Assembly (NCBI GenBank): GCA_016713225.1
Contig: JADJPO010000001.1
Span: 558,001-622,000 of the forward strand
Length of the DNA: 64,000 nt
Reading direction: 5' to 3'
From: Kineosporiaceae bacterium
GTDB lineage: Bacteria > Actinomycetota > Actinomycetes > Actinomycetales > Kineosporiaceae
Shown: piece by piece, positions 32,946-43,600 of the stretch
Numbering within the stretch: position 1 is the first letter of the stretch
Layout: the number at the start of each line of letters is the position of its first letter
The notes under the pieces: model-generated
Databases searched by the model: none
Told to the model about the DNA's origin: nothing
Seen by the model: only the letters and a program-made list of their open reading frames with translations
Made by a program: the position numbers and the translations under genes

Positions 32946-34667
32946 ATGACCGACACCGCCGCCTCGACTGCTACCACCGGGCATGTCTTCAGTGGCGAGG
33001 GCCTCGATCTGGGCACCCTCACCCTGATGCTCGAGGCACTCGACGACTTCGTCGGCGCCGCGCTGACCCCCGAGCGTCAACTCGAACTCGACCACGAGGA
33101 CGTCTGCCCCGAGGACATCGTGCGGGCGATGTGCAGCGACGAGCTCGGCGTCCAGCTGGTGTTCGTGCCGGAGGCCTACGGCGGCATGGGCGGTGGGGCG
33201 TTCGACTCCTACCGCGTGTGCGAGATCATGGCGCGTCACGACATCGGTCTGGCGACGGCGGTGTTCGCCACCTTCCTCGGCAGCGACCCGATCCTGGTGG
33301 GCGCGACCGAGGAGCAGCGTGCGTACTGGCTCGGCCGGATCGCCGAAGAAGGCCTGGTCTTCGCCTACGGCGCCACCGAGCCGGATGCCGGCAGCGACCT
33401 GGGCGCGATGACCACCACCGCGGTGCCGATCACGGACGAGTCCGGGACCGTCACCCACTACAAGATCAACGGGCGCAAGCAGTGGATCAGCAACGGGTCC
33501 ATCGCGGATGCCACCACGATCCTGGCGCTGGCACCCGGCGGACCGACCTGGTTCGTCGTCGCGCGAGGCACCGAGGGGTTCACCGCTGCCACGCCCGAGG
33601 ACAAGCACGGCATCCGGCTGTCCAACACCGCCGCCCTGTTCCTGGACGACGTCGTGGTGCCGGTGGAGAACCTGATCGGTGGCGTCGAGGGCAAGGGCCT
33701 GGTGCAGGCGCAGCAGGTCTTCGGCTACACCCGGGTGATGGTCGCCGCCTTCGGCATGGGGGGCGGCTGGGAGGCGCTGGAGCGGGCGATCGACTACTCC
33801 CAGAACCGGGAACAGGGCGGATCGGTGCTGGCCGAGAAGCAGGGTTACACCCACAAACTGATCGTGCCGCACGTCGTCCGGCTGGAGTCGGCGCGTGCCT
33901 TCCTGGAGGAGACCTCGGCCCGCCTCGACGCCGGTGAGGGCACCAACGGGGCGCTGAACACCGAGGGCGCCATCGCGAAGCTGATGGCGAGCGAGTTCGG
34001 CAACGCCGCCGCCGAGGCGGCGATCCAGGCGCACGGCGGCTACGGCTTCACCCGCCCCTACGTCGTGGAGAAGGTCAAACGTGATGTCCGCATCACCACG
34101 ATCTACGAGGGCACCTCGGAGATCCTGGAGATGACCATCGCTCGTGACCGGTGGCAGACCCACCTGAAGTCGCGTGGTCAGCACTACCGTCAGGCCGCTG
34201 CCGGGCTGAAGGCGCTGCACGCCAAGAACTCCGGGGTCGGCGCCGATGCGGCCGCGCTGGCCAACGAATGCCTGGCGGCGGTGCTCGACGCCTGCCAGGC
34301 CGGCCGGCTGACCCGCAATCAGCACGTGCTGTTCCGCCTCGGTGAGCTGATCGCCTGGGCCGAGACCGCCGGTGCGGCCTCGCGTCGCGCCGCTGCCGCG
34401 GCCGGTGGCACCGCTCACGAGAAGACCGACAAGCGATTCGGTGCCCCGGCGCTGGCCGCGATCGCCCGGGTGTTCGCCCGGGACGCCGCGCTCAAGGTCG
34501 CCGACGACGGCCTGCGGTGGGTCGTCGGTGCCGCCGACGGCACCTCGGCTCAGGCTGCCGCGCTGGCAGCGAGCCTGCCCTTGGACGCCGTCCGCGCCGC
34601 TCAGTCCGGGCTGCTCGCCGACATGAACGCGGTCGCCGCCGTGATCTATGGGAAGGACCAGTCATGA
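32946..34667 (+). CDS. Acyl-CoA dehydrogenase
   Basis: 573 residues, the long (FadE5-like) class. FAD/substrate motifs: VFAYGATEPDAGSDLGAMTT and YKINGRKQWISNGSIADAT; IQAHGGYGFTRPYVVEKVKR; catalytic Glu in TTIYEGTSEILEM. A C-terminal helical extension of about 170 residues follows. ATG at 32946 chosen; the CDS ends by ATGA overlap with the giant synthase, so the two are translationally coupled. Inference: it introduces or removes unsaturation on acyl chains linked to that synthase, passing electrons to EtfAB/EtfD. Confidence 0.9.
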   Translation: MTDTAASTATTGHVFSGEGLDLGTLTLMLEALDDFVGAALTPERQLELDHEDVCPEDIVRAMCSDELGVQLVFVPEAYGGMGGGAFDSYRVCEIMARHDIGLATAVFATFLGSDPILVGATEEQRAYWLGRIAEEGLVFAYGATEPDAGSDLGAMTTTAVPITDESGTVTHYKINGRKQWISNGSIADATTILALAPGGPTWFVVARGTEGFTAATPEDKHGIRLSNTAALFLDDVVVPVENLIGGVEGKGLVQAQQVFGYTRVMVAAFGMGGGWEALERAIDYSQNREQGGSVLAEKQGYTHKLIVPHVVRLESARAFLEETSARLDAGEGTNGALNTEGAIAKLMASEFGNAAAEAAIQAHGGYGFTRPYVVEKVKRDVRITTIYEGTSEILEMTIARDRWQTHLKSRGQHYRQAAAGLKALHAKNSGVGADAAALANECLAAVLDACQAGRLTRNQHVLFRLGELIAWAETAGAASRRAAAAAGGTAHEKTDKRFGAPALAAIARVFARDAALKVADDGLRWVVGAADGTSAQAAALAASLPLDAVRAAQSGLLADMNAVAAVIYGKDQS

Positions 34668-37600
34668 ATGCCCCGGGGAGTCGACAGGTCGCCATCGTCG
34701 GAATGGCGGCGATCATGCCGGATGCCCCGGACGCCGAGGCGTTCTGGGGCAACATCACCGGTGGCCGGTACTCGATCAGTGACGTCCCGCCGGAGCGCTG
34801 GGATCCCGAGCTCTACTACGACCCCGATCACCACGCGCCCGACAAGACCTACTCCAAGATCGGCGGCTGGGTTCGGGAGTTCCCGTGGGACCCGATCGCC
34901 TGGAAGCTGCCGGTGCCGCCGATGGTGGCCAAGCAGATGGACGAGGGCCAGCGCTGGACGATCAGTGCGGCCCGCGCCGCCCTGGTCGATGCCGGCTGGC
35001 CGGCCTGGGACATCGACTCCGACAAGGTCGCGGTGGTGCTGGGCAACGCCATCGGCGGCGAGAAGCACTATCGCTCGAGCATGCGTATCGAGATGCCCGA
35101 GTTCCTGCGGGCGCTGACGAACTCACCCGCCTTCGCCGCGCTCGACGGTGCCACTCGGGAACGCGTTCTGGCCGAGGCCAGTACGAGCTACCTGGCCAAC
35201 TTCACCGAGATCACCGAGGACACCATGCCCGGTGAGCTGTCCAACGTGCTCGCCGGTCGGGTGGCCAACCTCTTCAACTTCCGCGGGCCGAACTTCACCA
35301 CCGATGCGGCCTGCGCCTCCGGGCTGGCGGCCACCTGGGCAGCGGTCGACGGGCTGATCGAAGGCCACTACGACGCCGTGATCACCGGCGGCGTCGACCG
35401 CAACATGAGCGTGTCCGCGTTCGTGAAGTTCTGCAAGATCGGTGCGCTCTCGGCCGACGGCACCCGTCCGTTCGACGCCGGGGCCAACGGCTTCGTGATG
35501 GGCGAGGGCGCAGCCCTGTTCGTGCTGCAGCGCCTCGAGGACGCCGAGAAGGCGGGCCGGCGGATCTACGCCGTGCTCACCGGTCTGGCCGGATCCAGCG
35601 ACGGCAAGGGCAAGGGGATCACTGCGCCCAACCCCGTGGGCCAGAAGCTCGCCCTGCAGCGGGCGTGGGCGATGGCCGGCGCCGACCCGGCCTCGGCCGG
35701 GGCGATCGAGGCGCACGGCACCTCCACCAGCGTCGGCGACGCCGCCGAACTGTCCAGCCTCACCGCGATCTTCGGCGCGGCCGGTGTCGCACCCGGGTCG
35801 ATCGCTCTCGGCTCGGTGAAGTCGAACATCGGCCACCTCAAGGCCGCTGCCGGTACCGCAGGCCTGTTCAAGATGGTGCGCAGCCTGCACGAGAAGGTGC
35901 TGGCGCCGTCCCTGAACTTCAACGTCCCCAACCCCAACGTCGATTGGGCGGCCACCCCGTTCCGGGTGAACACCGAACTGCGCGACTGGCCGGCGCCGGC
36001 CAACGGTGATGTGCGCCGTGGTGGGGTGAGCGCTTTCGGGTTCGGCGGCACCAACTTCCACGCCGTGGTCGAGGAGTACTCGCCCGGTCGGTACTCGCAC
36101 GAGCCGCGGGTGTTCGCCGCGGCGGCGGTGCCTGCGGCTCCGGCAACCGCTGTCGTGACCGCGGCAGCCAAGCCCGCTCGCCCGCCGTTGCGCGGTGCCC
36201 TGGTGATCGGTGGCGCGGACGACGCGTCGATCGTCGCCCAGGTACGGGAGCACCTGGCCCAGGCCAAGGCCGGAACCGGGGTGGCGGCCGCGCCTCCCGT
36301 GGCGCCGGACCCCACCCTGGCGAGTGCCGCCGTCCGGGTGGCGATCGACTACGCCGATGCCAAGGATCTGGCCGGCAAGCTCGCCAAGACCCTGACCGCG
36401 TTCGAGACCGCGGCGAGCAAGGGCGCGGCGGCCGCGACAGCGTTGTGGCGCATGCTGCGTTCGCAGGGCGTGTTCGTCGGGCGTGGCCCAGCGCCCAAGG
36501 TGGCCTTCCTGTACACCGGCCAGGGGTCGCAGTACGCCAACATGCTCAGTGAGTTGCGGGCGGCGGAGCCCGTTGTGGCGCAGACCTTCGATCGTGCCGA
36601 CGCGGTGATGACCCCGTTGCTCGGGCGACCCCTGTCGTCCTACATCTTCATCGACGGCGCCGACCCGGCAGCGGTCAAACAGCTCGAGAACCAGTTGCGC
36701 CAGACCGAGATCACCCAGCCGGCCGTGCTGGCCACCGACCTGTCACTGCAGGCGCTGCTCGCCGAGTACGGCATCGTGCCCGACATGGTGATGGGCCACA
36801 GCCTGGGCGAGTACGGCGCCCTCGTCGCCGCCGGCAGCCTGACCTTCGAGGCCGCGCTCGAGGCGGTCAGCGCCCGTGGGCGCGAGATGGCCAGCCTCGA
36901 GGTTCCCGACAAGGGCGCCATGGCCGCGGTGTTCGGCCCGCTGACCGAGATTCAGCGGATCGTCGACGAGACCAGCGCCACGGGTGGCTACGTCGTGGTG
37001 GCGAACATCAACAGCACCAGTCAGGCCGTGGTCGGTGGTTCGACGGCGGGGGTGGAGCAGGCGGTGGAGAAGTTCGCCGCGGCCGGGATCAATGCGATCC
37101 GGATCCCGGTGAGCCACGCCTTCCACACCTCGATCGTGGCCCCGGCCAGTGAGCCGCTGGTCGGCCAGCTGCGTCGCCTGAACGTGCAGCCGCCCTCGAT
37201 GCCGTTGGTGGCCAATGTGACCGGTGACTTCTACCCGGCGAACGCCACCGTCGACGACATGCTCGACATGTTGGGCAAGCAGGTCGCCTCTCCGGTGCAG
37301 TTCGTCAAGGGGCTCGACACGCTGTACCGAGCCGGAGCCCGGGTGTTCGTCGAGGTCGGTCCCAAGAAGGCACTGCACGGGTTCGCCGAGGACGTGCTCA
37401 GCTCGACCTACGACGACGTCCTGGCCCTGTTCACCAACCACCCCAAGCTCGGCGACGCCGCCTCGGTGAACCAGGCGCTGTGTGGTCTGTGGGCCAACGG
37501 TCTCGGACTCGCGGCCCCTGCTCCCGCACCGTCGTCCGGGCACGCTGCGTCACCCTCGTCGGTGCCCGCGGCGTCCGGAACGCTCGTCCCCGCCGAGCGC

Positions 37601-40600
37601 AATGTCACGTTGCACTCGCCAGACGAGCGTGACGTGACATCGCGCCCGGGGGCGGGGGATCCGGTGGCGATCACGGGGGCGGCGCTGGGGCTGCCGGGTG
37701 TGCCGCGGGTGTTCGATGATGAGAATGTGGCCCGGATCTTGGCGGGTCAGCAGTTCATCGAGGCGGTGCCGCACCGGGTGCGGCAGCGCATGGTCGACAT
37801 GCGGATCACCCGGCTGGTCAAGAGCGAGATCGGTGGTCCGAGCTTCGAGACCATCACCGATGAGGCCGAGGTCATCAAGCTGGCGGGCCAGTACGCGCCG
37901 GTCGACGTGGTGGCCGAGTTCGGGGTGGACGCCGCGCGCGACGAGGCCCTGGACGACGCCACTCGGCTGGCCATCGGGGCCGGGCTCGACGCCCTGCGCG
38001 ATGCGGGCATCCCGCTCGTGATGCGGTACAAGCAGACCACTCTGGGCACCAAGCTGCCGGAGAAGTGGGCGCTGCCGGACTCCATGCGTGACGACACCGG
38101 GGTGATCTTTGCCTCGGCCTTCCCCGGGTACAACAACTTCGCCAAGGACCTGGAGGAGTACTTCACCTCACGGGGCCACCGCGAGCAGCTCCTGGCGCTC
38201 GAAGCGGTGCGGGCCCGGATGACCGGTACCGAGGCCGCCGCGGTCGAGGTCGACCGGCGGATCGGCGAGCTGCGCCACGAGCTCGAGACGCACCCCTACA
38301 GCTTCGACCGGCGGTTCATCTTCCGGGCGCTGGCGATGGGCCATTCCCAGTTCGCCGAGCTGATCGGCGCCCGCGGGCCGAACACCCAGATCAACGCCGC
38401 CTGCGCCAGCACCACCCAGGCCGTCTCGCTGGCCGAGGACTGGATTCGCACCGGGCGTGCCCGTCGGGTGATCATCGTGTCGGCCGATGTGGCCACGGCA
38501 GAGCACCTGATGCCGTGGATCACCAGCGGATTCCTGGCCTCCGGAGCGGCGGCCACGGACGACATCGTGGCCGATGCGGCCACGCCGTTCGACCGCCGTC
38601 GGCACGGCATGATCGTCGGGATGGGCGCCGCCTCTTTGGTGATCGAGAGCGCGGATGCTGCCGCTGAGCGGGGTATCGCCCCGATCTGCGAGGTGCTGGC
38701 TGCCATCACGGCCAACAGTGCCTTCCACGGCACCCGACTGGACGTCGAACACATCGGCGGCATCATGGAATCCCTGGTGCGCCAAGCGGAAGCGCGCGGC
38801 ATCGCCCGCGCAGAGATCGCGTCGTCCACCATGTTCGTCTCGCACGAGACCTACACCCCGGCTCGCGGGGGCAGCGCCGCGGCGGAGATCAACGCGCTGC
38901 GCCGGGTGTTCGGCCCGCAGGCCGACCAGATCGTGATCACCAACACCAAGGGGTTCACCGGTCACGCCATGGGTGCCGGCATCGAGGATGTGGTGGCGGT
39001 CAAGGCCTTGGAGACCGGCGTCGTGCCCCCGGTGCCGAACTTCCGCGAGGTCGACCCCGGTCTGGGCTCGTTGAACCTGTCCGTCGGTGGCAGCTACGAC
39101 GTGCGCTATGCGCTACGCCTGGCGGCCGGGTTCGGCTCCCAGATCGCCATGACCCTCTCACGCTGGATCGCGCCGCCGACCGGACGGCGTCCCCTGCCCA
39201 ACGATCTGGGCTACCAGCACCGGATCGTCGACACGGCGGCCTTCCACCGCTGGCTGGACGGTGCCGCGGGGCACTCGGGTGCTGAGCTCGAGGTGAACCT
39301 GCGCCGGTTGCGCGTCGTGGACGCCGGGGTGCCGACGGCTGCTCCCGCTGCCGTTGCAGCGATGCCGGCCGCCACCGTGACCCCCGTGCCGGTACCTGCT
39401 GCCGCCGCCGCGCCGGTGACTGCCGCCGCCGCCGCGCCGGTGACTGCCGCCGCCGCCGCGCCTGCCGCGCCGGCACCGGTCGAGGATCCCGTCACCACCA
39501 CGGTGGTCGGCATCGTCGCCGAACTGACCGGCTACCCCGCCGAGCTGCTGGATCTCGATTTGGATCTGGAGGCGGATCTGGGGGTGGACACGGTCAAGCA
39601 GGCCGAGGTGTTCGCCGCGGTCCGGGAACACTTCGACGTCGAGCGCGACCCGAACCTGCGGCTGCGAGACTTCCCGACGCTGACTCATGTCATCGGGTGG
39701 GTACGCGACAAGACCGGCATCCAGCCGGCGGCGGCACCCGCCATGGCGCCTGCCGTCGCCGCACCCGCCGCGGTGGCGGCCCCGGTGGTCGCCACGCCCG
39801 CAGCGGAGCCTGCGCAGGACCCGGTGTTGGTGACGGTGACCGCGATCGTGGCTGAGCTGACGGGCTATCCGCCGGAGTTGCTCGATCCGGATCTGGATCT
39901 GGAGGCGGATCTGGGGGTGGACACGGTCAAGCAGGCCGAGGTGTTCGCCGCCGTCCGGGAGCACTTCGACGTCGAGCGTGACCCGAACCTGCAGTTGCGG
40001 GACTTCCCGACCCTGGCTGCTGTCGTCGGCTGGGTGCGCAGCAAGAAGCCCGAGTTGGCGGCCGCCGTTGCCGTGCCAGTGGCTGCAGCTCCGGTGGTTG
40101 CCCCGGTGACCGTGGCTGCCGCAGCGGCTCCTGCCCCGGCGCCCGCACCGGACTCGGTGCTGGTCGCGGTCACGGCGATCGTGGCGGAACTGACGGGTTA
40201 CCCGCCGGAGTTGCTCGATCCGGATCTGGATCTGGAGGCGGATCTGGGGGTGGACACGGTCAAGCAGGCCGAGGTGTTCGCCGCGGTGCGCGAGCACTAT
40301 GACGTCGAGCGTGATCCCAACCTGCAGTTGCGGGACTTCCCGACCCTGGCCGCCGTCGTCGGCTGGGTGCGCAGCAAGAAGCCCGACCTGGCCGTTGTGC
40401 CGGCTGCGGTTCCGGTGGTCGCGTCGGCGCCGGTTGCCACGACCCCGGACCCGGTTGCCCCGGTGGTTCAGACAGGTCAGGATCCGGTGCTCGCGGCGGT
40501 GACCGCGATCGTGGCGGAGCTGACGGGCTATCCGCCGGAGTTGCTCGATCCGGATCTGGATCTGGAGGCGGATCTGGGGGTGGACACGGTCAAGCAGGCC

Positions 40601-43600
40601 GAGGTGTTCGCCGCGGTCCGGGAGCACTACGACGTCGAGCGTGACCCGAACCTGCAGTTGCGCGACTTCCCGACGCTGGCCTCCGTCGTCGGCTGGGTGC
40701 ACAGCAAGAAGCCTGAGTTGGCGGCCCAGGCGGCGGCCGTCGTTGCGGCAGTGCCGGTTCCCGCTGCACCAGTGCAGCCGGCTGCATCGGCTGAACCCGC
40801 AGCCGACGGTGGCGACGAGGTGGCGAGCGTCGTGGTCGGCATCGTGGCCGAGCTGACGGGCTATCCGCCGGAGTTGCTGGACCTCGATCTGGATCTGGAG
40901 GCGGATCTGGGGGTGGACACGGTCAAGCAGGCCGAGGTGTTCGCCGCCGTCCGGGAGCACTACGGCGTCGAGCGTGACCCGAACCTGCAGTTGCGTGACT
41001 TCCCGACGCTGAACCTGGTGATCGGCTGGGTCCGAGAGAAGACCGGCATCCAGCCGAACGTCGCCGCGTCGGTCGCCGCACCCGCTGTGGCCGAGGCGGT
41101 TCCCGCGGTGGACGCCTCGAGTCCCGGCTCGTCCGGCGACGAGGTGGAGAGCGTCGTGGTCGGCATCGTGGCCGAGCTGACGGGCTATCCGCCGGAGTTG
41201 TTGGACCTCGATCTGGATCTGGAGGCGGATCTGGGGGTGGACACGGTCAAGCAGGCCGAGGTGTTCGCCGCCGTCCGGGAGCACTACGGCGTCGAGCGTG
41301 ACCCGAACCTGCAGTTGCGTGACTTCCCGACGCTGAACCTGGTGATCGGCTGGGTCCGAGAGAAGACCGGCATCCAGCCGGCTTCGGCGACGCAGAGTGT
41401 CCCCGAGGTAGCCGAGAGCTCGATCCCGGATGGGCGCGATGTCACATCGCACTCGTCTGGCGAGCGTGATGTGACATCGCGCTCGGTGGGCAGTGGGCTC
41501 GTACGAGGCGACCTCGGGGCCATCGATGGGTTGCCGCGGCGGGTTCCGGTGGCAGTGCTCCGGCCGGCGTTGAGCCTGTGTGCGCCGACCGGGATCGCCC
41601 TCGGTGAGGGGAGTCGCGTCGTCGTCATGCTCGACGAGGGTGGCGTCGGGGACTCCCTGGCGAAACGGCTGCGCAAGCTGGGCGTCGAGGTGCTCACCCT
41701 CGAGGCCGGAACCGCCACGGACGACCTGCTGACCCGGCTCGGCGAGTGGACGACCGACGCCTCGATCAACGGGGTGTTCTGGCTCGCCGGCCTGGACGAC
41801 GAAGGCGCGCTCGACGGTCTGGACTTCGGCACGTGGCGAGAAGCGCTGCGCCGCAGGGTGAAGGCGCTCTACGCCACGATCCGGGCGCTCTACGACAGCA
41901 CGCCCTTCCTGATCACGGCCACCCGCCTCGGCGGGTTCCACGGCTACGAGCCCGGCGGGGCGACGTCCCCGCTCGGCGGCGCGGTCAACGGGTTCGCCAA
42001 GGCCTATCAGCGCGAGTGCCCGGCGGCGGTGGTCAAGGCCGTCGACCTGCCGGCCAGTCGCAAGACGGCGGCGATCGCCGACGTCCTCATCGACGAGGCG
42101 CTGCGCGACGGTGGCTGCGTCGAGATCGGGCGCCCGGACGTCGAGCACCGCGGCCCGGCGCGAATCGGCATCGCGCTCGAGACGGTTCCATTCACCCCGC
42201 TGGGGGCGGACGGCAGCCCACTCGGCGAGGGCGGCACCCCGTTGACCGGCGACAGCGTCGTCGTGGTCACCGGGGCGGCCGGCAGCATCGTCTCGGCGAT
42301 CACGGCCGATCTGGCCGCGGCGAGTGGGGCGACGTTCCACCTGCTCGACCTCACGCCCACACCGGATGCAGCCGACCCCGACCTGCAGACGTTCGCGACC
42401 GACAAGGACGCTCTCAAGCCGGTCATCGCGGCGCGGCTGAAGGAGGCCGGTGAGCGACCCACCCCGGTGGCGATCGAGAAGGAGTTGGCCCGCATCGAGC
42501 GCCGGGCCGCCGCGCTGGCCGCCGTTCAGGCGGTCGAAGCCGCGGGTGGCCGGGTGCGCTACCACAGCGTGAACCTGACCGACGCGGACGCCGTGGTGTC
42601 GGTGATGCGCGCCGTCCAGGCCGAATCGGGCCGGGTCGACCTGCTGCTGCACGCCGCCGGTCTCGAGATCAGCCGCACCATGCCCGACAAACAACCTGCC
42701 GAGTTCGACCTGGTCTTCGATGTGAAGGCCGATGGCTGGTACTCGCTGGTGCACGCTGTCCCGGATCTGCCGATCGGCGCCAGTGTGGTGTTCTCCTCGG
42801 TGGCCGGGCGGTTCGGCAACTCGGGTCAGCCCGACTACGCCGCGGCGAACAACCTGTTGTGCGCCATCAGTTCCAGCCTGCGCCGCACCCGACCGGGGAT
42901 GCGTGCCATCGCGTTGGACTGGACGGCGTGGGGCGGTATCGGCATGGCCACGCGCGGCTCCATCCCCAAGATCATGGAGATGGCCGGGGTGCAGATGCTG
43001 CCGCCCGAGGCCGGCGTCGCCTGGATCCGGCGTGAACTCGCCTCGTCCGGATTCGCCGGCGAGGTCGTCGTGGCGGGTCGGTTGGGCCAGATGGCCGCGG
43101 CCCCCGATCGTGGCGGCAACACCACCGGCCTGGATGCCGACGCCGTTGTCGGCCAAGGGATCTCGGGCATCGCACCGGTGACCGGTGAGGTGAGTGTCGA
43201 TGTCAACGACGGCGTCGTGGTCACCACGATGCTCGACCCGGCGGTGCAGCCGTTCCTGTACGACCACCGGATCGAGGGCATTCCGGTGCTGCCCGGGGTG
43301 ATGGGCATGGAGTCCTTCGCCGAGGCCGCGTTGGCCGGAGCACGTCTCGCCGGGCTCGAGGTGGGCGGCGATTCCGGGTATCGGGTCGCTGAGATCACCG
43401 ACGTGCGTTTCCTCGCGCCGTGCAAGTTCTATCGGGACGAACCCCGCGCCATCCGGGTCAGCGTCGTACTCGACCCGGTGTCGGCGCCCGATGCCGGCGA
43501 CGGCCAGGATCTGGTGGCCCGCTGTGTGCTGACCGCCGAACGAACCCTGGCCGGCAGTTCGACGCCGCGTGTCGACGTCCACTTCACCGGCACGGTGCGC

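Noticed and set aside
39480..41390. Tandem repeats considered as a possible CRISPR or satellite array
   Set aside because: Units of about 330 bp are in frame and encode ACP domains; no spacer-repeat pattern of CRISPR size occurs anywhere in the window.
42937..42943. TATCGGC, the reverse of a sigma28 -10 core
   Set aside because: Inside the KR-coding region, with no GGCTCA at 16-17 bp and no gene start nearby.
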